Assembly: GCF_000005505.3 (NCBI RefSeq) | Contig: NC_016135.3 | Coordinates: 14,230,613 to 14,294,612, forward strand | Direction of reading: 5' to 3' | From: Brachypodium distachyon | Taxonomy: Eukaryota; Streptophyta; Magnoliopsida; Poales; Poaceae | DNA: 64,000 nt | Shown: positions 22,475-33,900 of the stretch, piece after piece | Numbering within the stretch: position 1 is the stretch's first letter | Layout: each line of letters starts with the position of its first letter | Program-made: the position numbers and the translations under genes | The notes under the pieces: model-generated | Told to the model about the DNA's origin: nothing | What the model saw: the letters and a program-made list of their open reading frames with translations, nothing else | Databases searched by the model: none

Positions 22475-24880
22475 TCACATGGTGGCGGACCCATCGGTGC
22501 ATGACCGAGACAGCGCAGCCTCGTCAGCGCCGTCCTCGTCATCCTCGCACGCCGCCACGGCACGCTCGAGCACGCCGACCGCCTCGCTCATGGAGGGCCG
22601 GTCGCGCCCCGGCAGCCGTACGCAGTCCGCGGCGAGGTAGCCGACGTAGGCGACGGCCTCCATCTCCCCCGGCGTGGGCAGCGGGAGCCTGATGTCGAGC
22701 ACCCGGTGCACGCGGTCGGACTCGATGTAGGGCACGGCCATGTCGACCACGTTCCGTGGCGTGCCGCTCCCTTCGTACCTCTGGATCACCTTGCACCCGG
22801 ACAGCAGCTCCAGCAGCAGCACCCCGAAGCTGTACACGTCGCTCTTGTCCGTCAGGTGCTGCAGCCGGTAGTACTCCGGGTCCATGTACCCCACCGTGCC
22901 CGCCGTGACCAATGGTTCGTTGTTGTCGCCGGCGTTGCTGCTGTTGTTGAGCAGCGAGAGGCCGAAGTCGGCGACCTTGGCGGACCAGGTGGCGTCGAGG
23001 AGGATGTTGGAGGACTTGATGTCGCGGTGGATGATGGGGGGAACGGCGTAGGTGTGCAGGTACTCGATGCCGCGCGCGGCGCCGAGGGCGAGGCGGAGGC
23101 GGGCCGGCCAGGACGCCAGCGGCGGGGAGAGCGGCGCCGGGCGCTTGTGGAGGTGGTCGTGGAGGGTGCCGTTGGGCATGAACTCGTACACCAGGATGTG
23201 CTCGCCGCCGTCCGCGCAGAACCCGAGCAGCCGGACCAGGTTCTTGTGGTTGAGCCGCGACAGGAGCGAGAGCTCCGACACGAAGGCCGACTCGTGGTTC
23301 ACGCGGCGTGCCGCGGCTGCTGCGGCGGAGGACGAGGCGCCACCCGTGTCGCGGCGCTCCGCGCGCTTGATGGCGACCTCGCGGCCGTCGGGGAGGGAAG
23401 CGCGGTAGACGGCGCCGAAGCTGCCGGAACCGATGCGGTGGGACGGGGAAAAGACGCCCGTGGCGGCACGGAGCGCGGCCAGGGGGAACTGCTCCACGGT
23501 CGTGTTCGGGCCCTTGGAGAGCAGCGCGCTGAGCCGCCGCGGCACGCGCGGCGGCGCCGGGATTGTTGCCGATGTCGGCTCGGCGTGGATTCGCCCGGAG
23601 CCGTGGGAGCTGCTTCTGCCGCTGCCGCTGCGCTGGCGCAGGCAGTAGGCGACCGAGAGCGCGGCCAAGAGGGTCCCTAGCCCCGACCCGATGCCAACAC
23701 AGATCAATGCGATCGCCAGATCACTGATCGGCCGCTGCTTCTTGCCCGTCGACTGAGACGTGCTAGGCACCTGCAGCATCATCGGCGGGGTGTAGCCGCA
23801 GGGGTAGCAGATGGCGGCGCCGTAGCCGGTGGAGTCGCCGCAGAGAGCAGCGGAGCCCGACCAGACGCCGCACGGGCACGACCCCGACGGCGCGCACGGG
23901 CCAGGCAGCACCTTGTCGAACACCTTGCTGAGACCGCCCGCGACGTCCCCGCCCCAGCACACCATCGAGTAGTCGGACATGAGCACGCCGCAAACCACCT
24001 TCCCCTTGGCCTCCAGCGCGACGAACTGCCGCTGCGCCATGGCCTGCGGCGGCGCCGCCTCCGCCTCGGGCCAGCAGGAGGCCGTCCAGTTCCCCCACAG
24101 CACGCACGTGACGCCGTCGCCCACCGCCACCGTGGACACCGAGCGAACCAGCCTAGGCGGCGCCGCGGCCGCGACGGCTGCGGCCTCTCCCCAGCAATCA
24201 AGCATCCCTGCGTCGTCCACGGCGCAGGCGTGCCTCTCGCCCGCCGCGAGCAGCATGTACCTGCCCCTCGGCTCCCGCCCCACCGCGTCCCCATCACCGT
24301 AGCACTTCACCTCCCCTGTCCCTACCACCAGGCCACAAACAAACCCGCCACCCAGAGCCACCGCTGTGAACCCAACATCTTTCGGCAAGGGTGCCCATGG
24401 CCACCTCCAGCACTGGATCCTCGTCTCCACGAGCCCGCAGACGTACTCCCCGCCGCCCGCCACGGCGGAGAGCTCCGCGCCCCTGTACACCCTCTTGGAC
24501 GGCTTCTCTTCATCGGCGAGGTCCCACCAGCGCATGGACTCCGGATTTGACGAAGTCGGGCCGACGGAGCAGACATATCCATCGCCGGCGACGACGGCGG
24601 AGAACGGCGTAGTACTAGCACCACCGCGGCCTTCGCCATGGCCGTACTCGTGGGGGCTCGCGGAGCGATTGGAGACGCTGGCGCAGGAGAGATGGTAATC
24701 GGTGCCCGTGGACACGAGGCCGCAGGCGAGGTGGTGCGGGGAGGTGGTGTTGGCGCCGACGGCGGCGATCGCGATGGTGGGGAGCGCGAAGGAAGAGGAG
24801 GCGGCGGCTAGGGATGGGAGCGCGAGGACGACGAGAGCGAAGAAGAAGGTTAGAGGTGAGGGAGGAAATTTTGGAGACAT
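22475..24880 (-). CDS. CRINKLY4-related receptor-like serine/threonine kinase (CCR type), intronless
   Basis: One uninterrupted frame of 801 aa. Residues 1-27 are a signal peptide (PLTFFFALVVLALPSLAAAS). About 30-325 hold weak Cys/Trp/Gly-rich repeats (VAGGGEYVCGLVETRIQCW and similar), the predicted seven-bladed 'crinkly' propeller of CR4 relatives. A short Cys-rich stretch follows at 329-361, a transmembrane segment at about 386-413, and the kinase domain at about 478-775. The kinase has its glycine loop at 484-492 (GSGSFGAVY), Lys505, HRD at 618-620, DFG at 638-640 and SDVYSFGVLLLELLSG at 680-695. All catalytic residues are present, so it should be active. It would act at the plasma membrane; its ligand is unknown. 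Related Arabidopsis CCR genes are also largely intronless. The region is very GC-rich, so antisense frames up to 324 codons are shadows. Confidence 0.9.
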   Translation of the reverse strand: MSPKFPPSPLTFFFALVVLALPSLAAASSSFALPTIAIAAVGANTTSPHHLACGLVSTGTDYHLSCASVSNRSASPHEYGHGEGRGGASTTPFSAVVAGDGYVCSVGPTSSNPESMRWWDLADEEKPSKRVYRGAELSAVAGGGEYVCGLVETRIQCWRWPWAPLPKDVGFTAVALGGGFVCGLVVGTGEVKCYGDGDAVGREPRGRYMLLAAGERHACAVDDAGMLDCWGEAAAVAAAAPPRLVRSVSTVAVGDGVTCVLWGNWTASCWPEAEAAPPQAMAQRQFVALEAKGKVVCGVLMSDYSMVCWGGDVAGGLSKVFDKVLPGPCAPSGSCPCGVWSGSAALCGDSTGYGAAICYPCGYTPPMMLQVPSTSQSTGKKQRPISDLAIALICVGIGSGLGTLLAALSVAYCLRQRSGSGRSSSHGSGRIHAEPTSATIPAPPRVPRRLSALLSKGPNTTVEQFPLAALRAATGVFSPSHRIGSGSFGAVYRASLPDGREVAIKRAERRDTGGASSSAAAAAARRVNHESAFVSELSLLSRLNHKNLVRLLGFCADGGEHILVYEFMPNGTLHDHLHKRPAPLSPPLASWPARLRLALGAARGIEYLHTYAVPPIIHRDIKSSNILLDATWSAKVADFGLSLLNNSSNAGDNNEPLVTAGTVGYMDPEYYRLQHLTDKSDVYSFGVLLLELLSGCKVIQRYEGSGTPRNVVDMAVPYIESDRVHRVLDIRLPLPTPGEMEAVAYVGYLAADCVRLPGRDRPSMSEAVGVLERAVAACEDDEDGADEAALSRSCTDGSATM

Positions 24881-25060
24881 TGGGTTGGGGGAAGAGGTTG
24901 GGGGAGAAGGGGAGAAAGGGAGGAGTTTGTGTAGACCATTGTCGCGAGGGGATCGAGGAAGGAGGAAGGGGAGCGAGGGAACGGGGGAGGTTTAAAGGTT
25001 GGTGTCCTTTTCATTTCCTTTTTTGTTCTCTCGTTTTAAATAGTAAGTGCAGCAATAAAC
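24881..25060 (-). promoter_or_regulatory. 5' UTR and core promoter region of the receptor kinase gene
   Basis: On the minus strand, CTATTTAAAA (around 25031-25041) lies about 155 bp before the ATG and is the best TATA-like sequence. The purine/pyrimidine-biased stretch between it and the ATG would be the leader. This is a positional inference. Confidence 0.35.
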
Positions 25061-28000
25061 ACATGGAGTAGTAGTGACAGTAAAATCTTTTTAAAGAGCG
25101 AACGCTGATTGAACGCAGTTTGATCTACTCTCTAGCTCGTTAAAAAATGGGGTACAGTTTATCACAAAACCCCCATGTTAACAGTAGTAATGACTTACAT
25201 GTCATTTCCATCTCACACGATCTAGCTATATATATTTGACGAGATCTAGACGCTTTTTAAGAATAGATACATCCATATTTCAACAAATTTGAATCAAGAA
25301 TTTAAATCAGAGGGAATAAAAAACAAACATGCATGAGCTGGACTAAATTTGTAAGTTTTTATAGAGCCTTGTGAGCCGCACACCCATCGAGTAAGAACTT
25401 GAGATCCTCGTGGCGTTAATTAACGATTTGATATCAAACGTACGTCATACGTGCATATGCATACAATCACGACTTCTGTTGACCGTTATGTGCTAGCTGA
25501 AGGAGGAAAGTAAGATAATTTTTTCTCATGGTCTTCCCAAATCCCAATCCTTCCTAACGTGTGAAACAAATCCATCGATAATTCTTCACGTGCGGCGTCT
25601 GTGCAGCTTCCAACAACGTGCCCAGAGTCCGGATTCCGTCTAACGTCCTGCGCGAAGTTGGGAGAAAATGATGGTCACTATGCTTGTCTCACTCGGTACA
25701 GGGAAACAGCCAAGTAAAAGGTAAGACTAAATTGTTCTTGAGAAAGCGAGACCACATGGAAAAGAGAAAATTATAATGAGTTGATTCCAGATGTAGAAAC
25801 ACATTTTGCAATTTGTAGCAGGAGGTGCATATACACGAGATTTAGCCGCGTAGACATATATACGCGGCCATTTATTTTTCTTTTTGTCGGCGATACGGAA
25901 TTCGAAAGTCATATTACGCGGTCTCAAAGGGACTCGTTGACCGTCAACGTACGTACGCTCTGACCAAAGAACTGAAACAATGGTCGGTCTCAACTGGTAC
26001 CCGTTTTCTGGGACGGCGTCCAAAATGGAGGGGACGAAAAGGATGCAGACTCGTTAAGTCCATCCTCTTTACACACGTCCGATGTGTCTTTATACTCTAT
26101 ACACGCAGTAGACTCGTAAAATGGAGATGTAGTGTGCACCACTCTTTTCTGCTCTGTTTGGATTTGTGTTTGGATTTTACTGGCTATACTGAAGTAGTAC
26201 CTGTCACAGTGTCACAAGGATACTGCACGCTAGAGGCTAGCTTCCAAGTACTCATGCTTCTCCTAATTTCATTCCGTACAAGTTTTTGTGTTGAAGAGTT
26301 TTGGTGCATCTTCCCTTGTTTTTTTCTTCATTCTTTCAATCAATCTCCGATGAACTGTTTCGCTCTCCTACCTGTTTTGCCTAAGCCGTGCAGCATTGTT
26401 TAAGTTCACATGAATGAATAGTCAGGTTGGTGCAGGGGATCTTGGTATTGTATTGCCGTTTGTTTAGCCCAGCTGCTTGCGTCAAGATCGAAGAGTGAGG
26501 TGTGTAATAATCTGAACACCAAATGCTGGATGTTAGCACCTTCCAGTGACCCGGCCTGTCCAAGAACATTTCCAGTGTGACCTTTCTTGTGTAATTTTTG
26601 TGCGCAGGTGGTGGTAGATCAATCTGCACTTCTGGATCAAAACCAGTTTTACCTAGTCAGTTTTTCTTTTGTTGGAAAAGTCCAGAGCTTCTCTGAATCT
26701 TTTTTTTTTAAACTAGCTTCTCTGAATCTTTTCCACCTGAACTTTTAGCTTTCCACATAGGTTTGATCCTCCATTGAGTTTTCCCCAACGATGAGACTTT
26801 CTTACGGGCTAATGGATTTTTATCCAGTCCCAGGTTCTGGCTTTTAGTCCGTGCACAGCATCATCTTGATTTTTCGGAGTAAAATTATTGGCCTAACCAT
26901 TTCATCCATTTCGCTTGCTTTTTGTTTAGCAAATCTCAGTGGGAGGGCGCAGCTTTGTTCATAAATCAGATAGTACATCTATGTCATTCGTTGACTACAT
27001 TTCTTAATATATGGCGTGTTGTCAAATTCATCGGGTCCATGATTTACGAAAGTAGCCGTCGTTGAACATTTTTTCCTCAGGGGCCTACACTACACAGTGC
27101 GTTGTAGCTAGGCTGATGCAGCACTAGTCAAATCCACACTTGTGTATTTGCAAGTTCATATTTACTTTACAAGTTTTAGAAGCCATAAAGCATCTAATAT
27201 AGTCCTTGCCTCCTTGGTTGCGAATTTGACAAAGAAGCGAGATGTCAACCTTCTACCGTACCCCTTTTCCTAGCAATAATTAACCATTACCGGAACACAT
27301 TTAAAAGCTGCAAATGGAGGGACAACCTGTACTATCATACTGTACCCTAAGAGTTGGTGGTTCCTGAAGGGAACAGCTCAACAGCAGAAAACCTTGTATG
27401 GCTCTTTTCTGAATACAAGCTAAGCTGATTCTGTGAACATAATCTAGCTGAAGATCTACTAGTGGCTCTTGACAAAACAAACCAAGAGGAGAGAAGACTT
27501 TGCAAAACAAAACAGTTTTGTATACAGTATTCAGCAGTACTTGAGATGACACATCCACATCAGAAAAATTATTGGCCGGGAGATAACGTTTCTATAAAAA
27601 AAAAAATTCTGATATATTGTTATTCCCGTAGCTGGTGTTGCGCGAAGGAAGATCTATGATGTTTGTCTTGTATCTTTGGACGGCGATAAAGGAAAAAGAA
27701 AGAAAGAAGTCTTGCCAATACCTCTCCTTATGTTGCACAGAACGTCCAGCTTGTCCTTTCTGCACCACAATTTCTAAAATGAAGTCCGCTTTTAACCAAT
27801 CAGCTTGGAAGATTTATTAGTGACCATCACCTAGAGCGATAAATAAACAAATTGTCTGAGCTAGTCGATTTTGCCACTGTTACCGACGAGAAATCGAACT
27901 CAAGAAAGCCAGAATTCGGCAAAAAGGAAATGCAGATCACGTCAGTCTGCGACGAAGACGAACTACAAGTAAGATCTACGACGACCCCGTTCGCTCGCGC

Positions 28001-28538
28001 GTGGCCTGAGGTGCGTTCTCACGTCAGGTCTGCTTCCGGGTGGCTGCCACAACCGAAAAGTTCCCTTTGCAGGGACCGGCGGGACGTGTGTGTGTGGCTC
28101 GGCTTTGCTCTCGCGCGGCGCGGGTTTCGTTCGTTCGGAGGAAGAAATGGTGTGAGTTTTGTAAGTACAACGCACTACGCAGTTTGCACCTCACACGCTG
28201 ACCGACCGGCTTATAGCGTCGCGTCCTGACCGCTGACCGGGCTCATTCTTCCTCCCTCCCGGCCGGAAAATCGGAAACGGTGGGCGTCTACACGGGAGAA
28301 GGAAGAAGAGAATTAAAAATCAGGAGGAAGTCGATACACATTGACGATTGACCCCGGCCGGCCTCCACGGGAGAAGGCTGGAACTTGGGTGCGTTGGACC
28401 GGGCCGGTCGAGCGGCGATCGGGGGACGTGAGCGTGTGATGTTGTTCCCCCAAACGCTGCCCTGCGGGTGTCGTGACTCGGACTCGCCCAGGGAAATCTC
28501 TCCCGGATCCCGACAGGCGACCGGCACACAGCACAGGC
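25061..28538. other. 3.5 kb without a recognisable gene
   Basis: A degraded Stowaway-like interior occurs near 25230-25318 (GATCTAGACGCTTTTTAAGA and CAGAGGGAATA). The stretch 27850-28540 is GC-richer and carries overlapping frames of up to 125 aa with no domain. I found no splice-supported gene. Confidence 0.5.
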
Positions 28539-28541
28539 TAA

Positions 28542-28838
28542 GAGCAAGACTAATAAGACTAATAGCTTAGCACGAAGTAGCTTCTACAAGTTTTGTGTCG
28601 TGTCATCTTTAACTAATATAATAACTAGCATGTATAATAAGTTGGTTATAAAATATACTATTTTATTAATAGCAGGTCCACATTATAATTTTACAGAATA
28701 TCTAAGAACACGTGTTGCAGCTGGCTACTAGTTAACAACCCACCTCTATTCTCTCTTCTCTTCTTTTTCCTTCAACTAAGCACCAATATAGTATTAAAAT
28801 TCTTATAGCCAGATTATAGCCCACTATTATTCTTGCTC
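28542..28838. mobile_element. Tourist-like MITE with TAA target duplication
   Basis: The ends are GAGCAAGACTAATA (left) and its inverse TATTATTCTTGCTC (right), with TAA directly outside each end (28539-28541 and 28839-28841). The body is 297 bp, AT-rich and non-coding. Length, termini and target site fit a PIF/Harbinger-derived MITE. Confidence 0.82.
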
Positions 28839-29070
28839 TAAGCGCGAGCGCGGGCGGATAATGTATACCGGTGCACCCAACCGAGCAGGGTGGGGACGGC
28901 AGGGCTTGGGAGTCGCAGATATGGCCATAAAACCGGGTGGAATTTTTTAGAACTGATATTAGTGGAATAGAAACGGAAACGAAAGTGTAGCAGCCTGAAA
29001 GAGTAATCACATCGCTTTGCATAAACATTTGCATGTTAAATAAGGGGGAAATATCAGATGAAAACGGCAA

Positions 29071-29182
29071 TCAGGTGAAAACCGGAAAACTCCATCCGTG
29101 AGCCGTTGGATCGCCAATTCACGGCCCAGATCGAAGGTTGGATCCAACAGCTGACGGCAGCAGTTTTCAGGTTTTCACCTGA
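29071..29182. repeat. Short inverted repeat, possible small element
   Basis: TCAGGTGAAAACC at 29071-29083 is perfectly inverted at 29170-29182 (GGTTTTCACCTGA). Weaker complementarity extends on both sides. No target duplication is visible. Confidence 0.5.
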
Positions 29183-29927
29183 TGGCCGCAGTTTAAAGAC
29201 TGCTACCAACCTGCATCTTGATTCTATTACATTTATATATTTGCCCAGCAAAACGGCCGGTTATTGTTTTGGAGATCAAAACAGACAGGATTCAAGTGGC
29301 CAATGTGATACGCAATATGAGACTACCAGCAATATGATTTTTTCATTGTACGAGAAATCTGTTTGGAGAATCTCTAAAGCAATGGGAGGTTGAAACGTTT
29401 GTGTAGTTTAATGTCTTTATCTGATAGGAAGGATAAGCTATTTGAGGATTTGGACGTTAGAGCTAGTTTTTCAGTTGGCTCTTTATAGAGGGCACTGAGA
29501 AGATCTCCAGTTCCATTTCCCCTGCAAATTTATGTCGATTGTCAAATCTGCCTTTAAAGAGAGCAAGTTTTCTCTTGTGCTTAGTGAGTAAAGCTATTTT
29601 TTTAGCCAGGGTTGTGCTGACCTCCAGGGGGTGTGGGAGGGGGTTGTTCACTGTCCTTTTTGCTCGAGGAAGGTGAGTATCAATCTTTTCTTCTCATATT
29701 CGCTAGCTCGTTTTGTTTAGCGCTTAGTGTAGTGTAGTTTTGGTTTTCTTCTCACTGCTTGCTTGGTTCAGGAGTTGTTCGATGAATGGCTTATTGATAT
29801 TTAGCAAGTGAGAGGGAAATCTGGTGTTGGTAGGAGATGCAGCTGTTTCTTGGATTATCTGGAAAACTAGGAACAATGTTTGTTTCCATAATTCTGGCCA
29901 GATGATCTAACAGCTGTTTTGTTTGTC

Positions 29928-30197
29928 ACTTCTTCAACTATTGTTTCTTGGACTGGTTTGCAGAGAAACACATCCAAGGAACTTCTGCAAAGTTACTTCT
30001 TCAACTATTGTTTCTTGGACTGGTTTGCAGAGAAACACATGCAAGGAACTGGTTTGTCACTTCTTCAACTATTGTTTCTTGGACTGGTTTGCAGAGAAAC
30101 ACATCCAAGGAACTTCTGCAAAGTTACTTCTTCAACTATTGTTTCTTGGACTGGTTTGCAGAGAAACACATGCAAGGAACTTCTGCAAAGTTGTTTG
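29928..30197 (+). repeat. Tandem repeat of about 66 bp, four copies arranged as two dimers
   Basis: Units begin at 29928, 29995, 30059 and 30126 with ACTTCTTCAACTATTG and contain CTTGGACTGGTTTGCAGAGA. Unit lengths alternate 67 and 64, and ATCCAAGG alternates with ATGCAAGG, so the true period is a 131 bp dimer repeated twice. All three forward frames stay open across it (90-93 codons each), which is a consequence of the stop-free repeat and not evidence of a gene. Confidence 0.9.
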
Positions 30198-30913
30198 TGA
30201 CTAAGGCTGTCAGGTGTTGAGTGTGGAAGGTAATAATTGTTGCCGCCGTCTAGTTTTACGGAACGGAAGAGATCGAGACTAGCTCAGTGCTTTTATTTCT
30301 GGGTTTGTTGCTCAATGCGATCTATTTAAGTTGTATTAACGGACACATGGTTTGCTTTAATGAAACCGGAGGGGAATGCTGTCTGTTTGTCAAAAAAACC
30401 AGCCATCGCCTGTACACAAGACATCCGAAGGCTTAGTCAAAGTAACGTCCACTGGTCATCAGACTCAGCGATCTGAAAGTTTGGAATAATTATGCAATCC
30501 AACCAAACAGTAGGTGAACACAGCAATCCACTGCGGGATTATAGCACATGATGTACCAAAATTGAGGTCATATGAACTACAATGGCATCTTCACATCCTA
30601 CGACAAACCATGTAATGTCGAAAGCACTAACTACACAAATCTAAGTAGTGATGTAAATAAACATCTAAACTTTGCTACGCTCACTAATCTGGCTTTAGTC
30701 AGGATTACAACCAAACCAAAACACTAGGTCGCATGATGTACATTGGTGACTCAAAAATCTTGACAAGAAAGTTACATCTTTGCCACATAAGGACTGAACA
30801 GATGAAGTTCCTCTCCTTTCTGGTGCCTGTCAAGAGATGCTACCGCAGCCATTTAGACTGGAGATGATAGGCCAAGGCAGATACAAAAACTGCAATCTCA
30901 TGACGAAGGTCAA
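30198..30913 (-). other. 3' flank of TIC40, partly 3' UTR
   Basis: AT-rich DNA downstream of the TIC40 stop codon with no protein-like frame. The part next to 30913 is probably transcribed. Confidence 0.4.
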
Positions 30914-33900
30914 CTAGCCATTAATCTGGGGGAAGATTTGTGATATCTTCATAAAAACATCCATGACCTAAGAGCAGAGACAGAGAGAGAAGCAGGGAGA
31001 GTTAAAATCATAAAGTTGACATGTGAGACGATGACAAAAGTTAAGAGCATCCAAACATACCTCTTTGTCGTTTTGGTATTTTACAATATTCAGAGGGTTC
31101 TGCGAGCACTGCATCAAGAAGATACCACATCAGCATAATGAAATAATTAAACGCTGGAATACAGTTTGTACAGGAGTCAGGAACTTGCATCCATGATGGC
31201 AGTTTGAATTTTTGGATTCTGGAATGCAACAGCAACTTCTGGGTTCGCCATTATTTTTGATACAACTTCCTCTGGAGTCATGCCAACTTGTGCTGTACAA
31301 GCAACCAACGAGACTAAGAATTAAGATCTAGCCATCTTCATGTCAAAACAAAATTCATGGGTAACTGCTGGAACAAATTTAAAATATATGGCCTATGGTA
31401 AGCAATAGAAAATTGCTTCAGGGAAGGAATGGATTTTCAATTCGATTATGTTCAACTATTTCAGGCACCTATCAAGTAGTATAATAAGAACCAAAATAAT
31501 ATGAGCATGTGTCAAAGCTATGGTAGACGTTTGGAACAAGAATTAACAAGGGTATCAAAAGAACATCACAACATTTAACATTAACTCCAGGTCTCCAGCC
31601 CAACGATTGTATGAACGGTCTCACAAACTCAGGTGTACATAATTTATACAGCCTTTTGAAGAACAAAGGAAAATTCATGTACTCCAAACAGGACCCAAGT
31701 AAAAGTGGTTGATTCACTCACCAAACTGCTGCCTGACTTCAGGACTGCTAAGGTCAAAGTTCTTCAAATGATCAACCATGCGGTTATCCCATTGATCAGG
31801 AGATGCACCCATGTTGTTTCTGTTAATAAGCAAATAATCAGTAATAGGTATATTGATACTTAGTTCAACTCCACACAGCAAGAGACATAATAGACCATGG
31901 GTGTCTGCATTGGTTCTGGGCTAACACAAGTTGCATAAAGCGCATGACATTACTCAGCAAATACAAGGTTCAACCCTAGAAGCTTATACCAGTCCACACC
32001 ATCATTGTTCAATACTACAAGACTTGTATTTTATCTATAAAAAATGACATGGGTTGTGCTCCATCTGAATTGTTTTTGGTCAGGGTTGACTTTCCGATTT
32101 GAAAGGATAAAATCAGAAATAGATGCACATATAAAAAGTGCAAAGTATAAATGTATTACAGCATATCCTCTAGTTGTTGGCGGTACATCGGATTCTGAAG
32201 CATCCCTGGAAAATAAATTCTCACGCATTACTATATGTAAACAGAAAACAAACTCAATCTATGTGATACGGAATTGTTTCAAGTCCACAGGAGCATACAC
32301 TTGAATGAATCTGGGTTCCTCATCTCCTCAGGCAAGTAGCTGCAACATGTGAAGAAAGTAGCATCCTTAAAAGTACCAAAAAAGGATATCTTAATGTTAA
32401 AGCTAATTTTCTGATATACAAGGAACTAACAACTTTAAATTACTGAAACTGCAGCATATGCCGTGCATTATAAGAAATGCAAGTGCCGGCATGACACTCT
32501 CAGTATGCCATAAGCACAATGCTGACAACATGCTATGGGAAATTCTGTAGTAATATTGACTCCTAGCGTTGCTTCCATGCGGAACTAATCTAAGTATGAC
32601 ATGTTGTAGGCCTAAACTAGTGAAATTAGTATCAAATTCTTTGTCTGTTAAACCAAAGAGTTTATTTGGTACTCCCTCCGTCCAACAAAAGATGTCTCAA
32701 GTTTGTCAAAATTTGGATGTATCTAGACATGACTTAGTATACAGATGCATTCAAATTTAGTCAAAATTGAGACATCCTTTGTTGGACAGAGGGAGTATTA
32801 TAATCACTTACTTTTCATTCTCATTCAGAACCGAATACAGGAAGACACGGTAGGCAGATAGGAGTATTAGTGCTGCCATACTGAATGCAAATGTTGTGAT
32901 CGCATTGTTAGAGGTACACATATTCATATTTGTTAGCCATGTAATATCCTCATCGTATTAGGGATTTTCTGCATATTTACCACATCTCCGCGTGCATATA
33001 TGGCCTTATGGAAATACAAGTTGCATTTTTCCTCATATGCATCAGATAGAACCATTTGGACTCAAACATACTGACCAGAAAACCTTTTTCAGGCCAAAAG
33101 CACCAACGCGCAACAGGAATAGACATAGTCACCAACGAATAGGTGTGATGGGGCCCAGCTGGTTCCTAGAGCGACATAAAGCATTTCACTTTCTGCATCA
33201 GCATGTCGTGTAAACATAGAATTATATACTCCCTCCGTCCCGAAGTAAGTGACATGGATTTGTATAGATTCTTATACAGATCCACGTCACTTATTTTGGG
33301 ACGGAGGGAGTATTAGATACGCAGATGTCAAGGTTGTTCACTTTTCACGCCATGGCTATCTTTAGTTAGCCTATGAAGCATTTATCTGATGACCAGCAGG
33401 TCTTTAGTGTAATGTCAAATGTGCTTACCAAGTGATTTAAATATAGAAAGGCAAAGTCACAAACTAGTCAGGCTAGTCGAGTGGTGCCTTGCACCTAGAT
33501 GGGCAACGCAGACAGTAGTGACCCAAGATGCAAAATTGAAGTTGGTTATGAACTTACGGATAAACCATCTTCTGCACAGCTGGGTCTTCCATCATTTTCT
33601 CGATTGTATCAATAGAGAGCATAGGTCCTGACTTACCTATACAGTATACACAGAATCAACTTTGGGCATTTGTACACACCAGGAGAGAACGGACAAAAGA
33701 ATATTACAACACTATTTTAAGAAATTACTGATGTGAAAGTAAAATTTCTAAATTTGTTTAGTAGACAAATGTACAATTACTAACTGGATTCAGTTGGCCC
33801 AGTGGAGGAATCTTCGGTTGGCTTAAAAGCAGCTCCATTCGTAGGAACCTTTACGAACCATCACAAATGTATTAATTACAAAGAATTGTATAGGAAGCCA

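Noticed and set aside
22706..23680. 324-codon open frame on the + strand
   Set aside because: It is antisense to the receptor kinase, in very GC-rich DNA where stop codons are rare. Its composition is low-complexity Val/Gly/Arg/Ala with no domain.
25727..26023. 98-codon minus-strand frame beginning MDAVPENGYQLRP
   Set aside because: Looks protein-like at first but has no family resemblance, no neighbouring exons and no promoter signals.
29919..30220. Three overlapping repetitive 90-93 codon proteins
   Set aside because: All derive from one stop-free tandem repeat read in three frames; no start context, promoter or protein family supports them.
31189..31235. Stop codon a few codons after IMD in TIC40, suggesting a truncated gene
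   Set aside because: The stop lies in an intron if the GCAAGT donor is used, and the following exons restore the full conserved C-terminus in phase.
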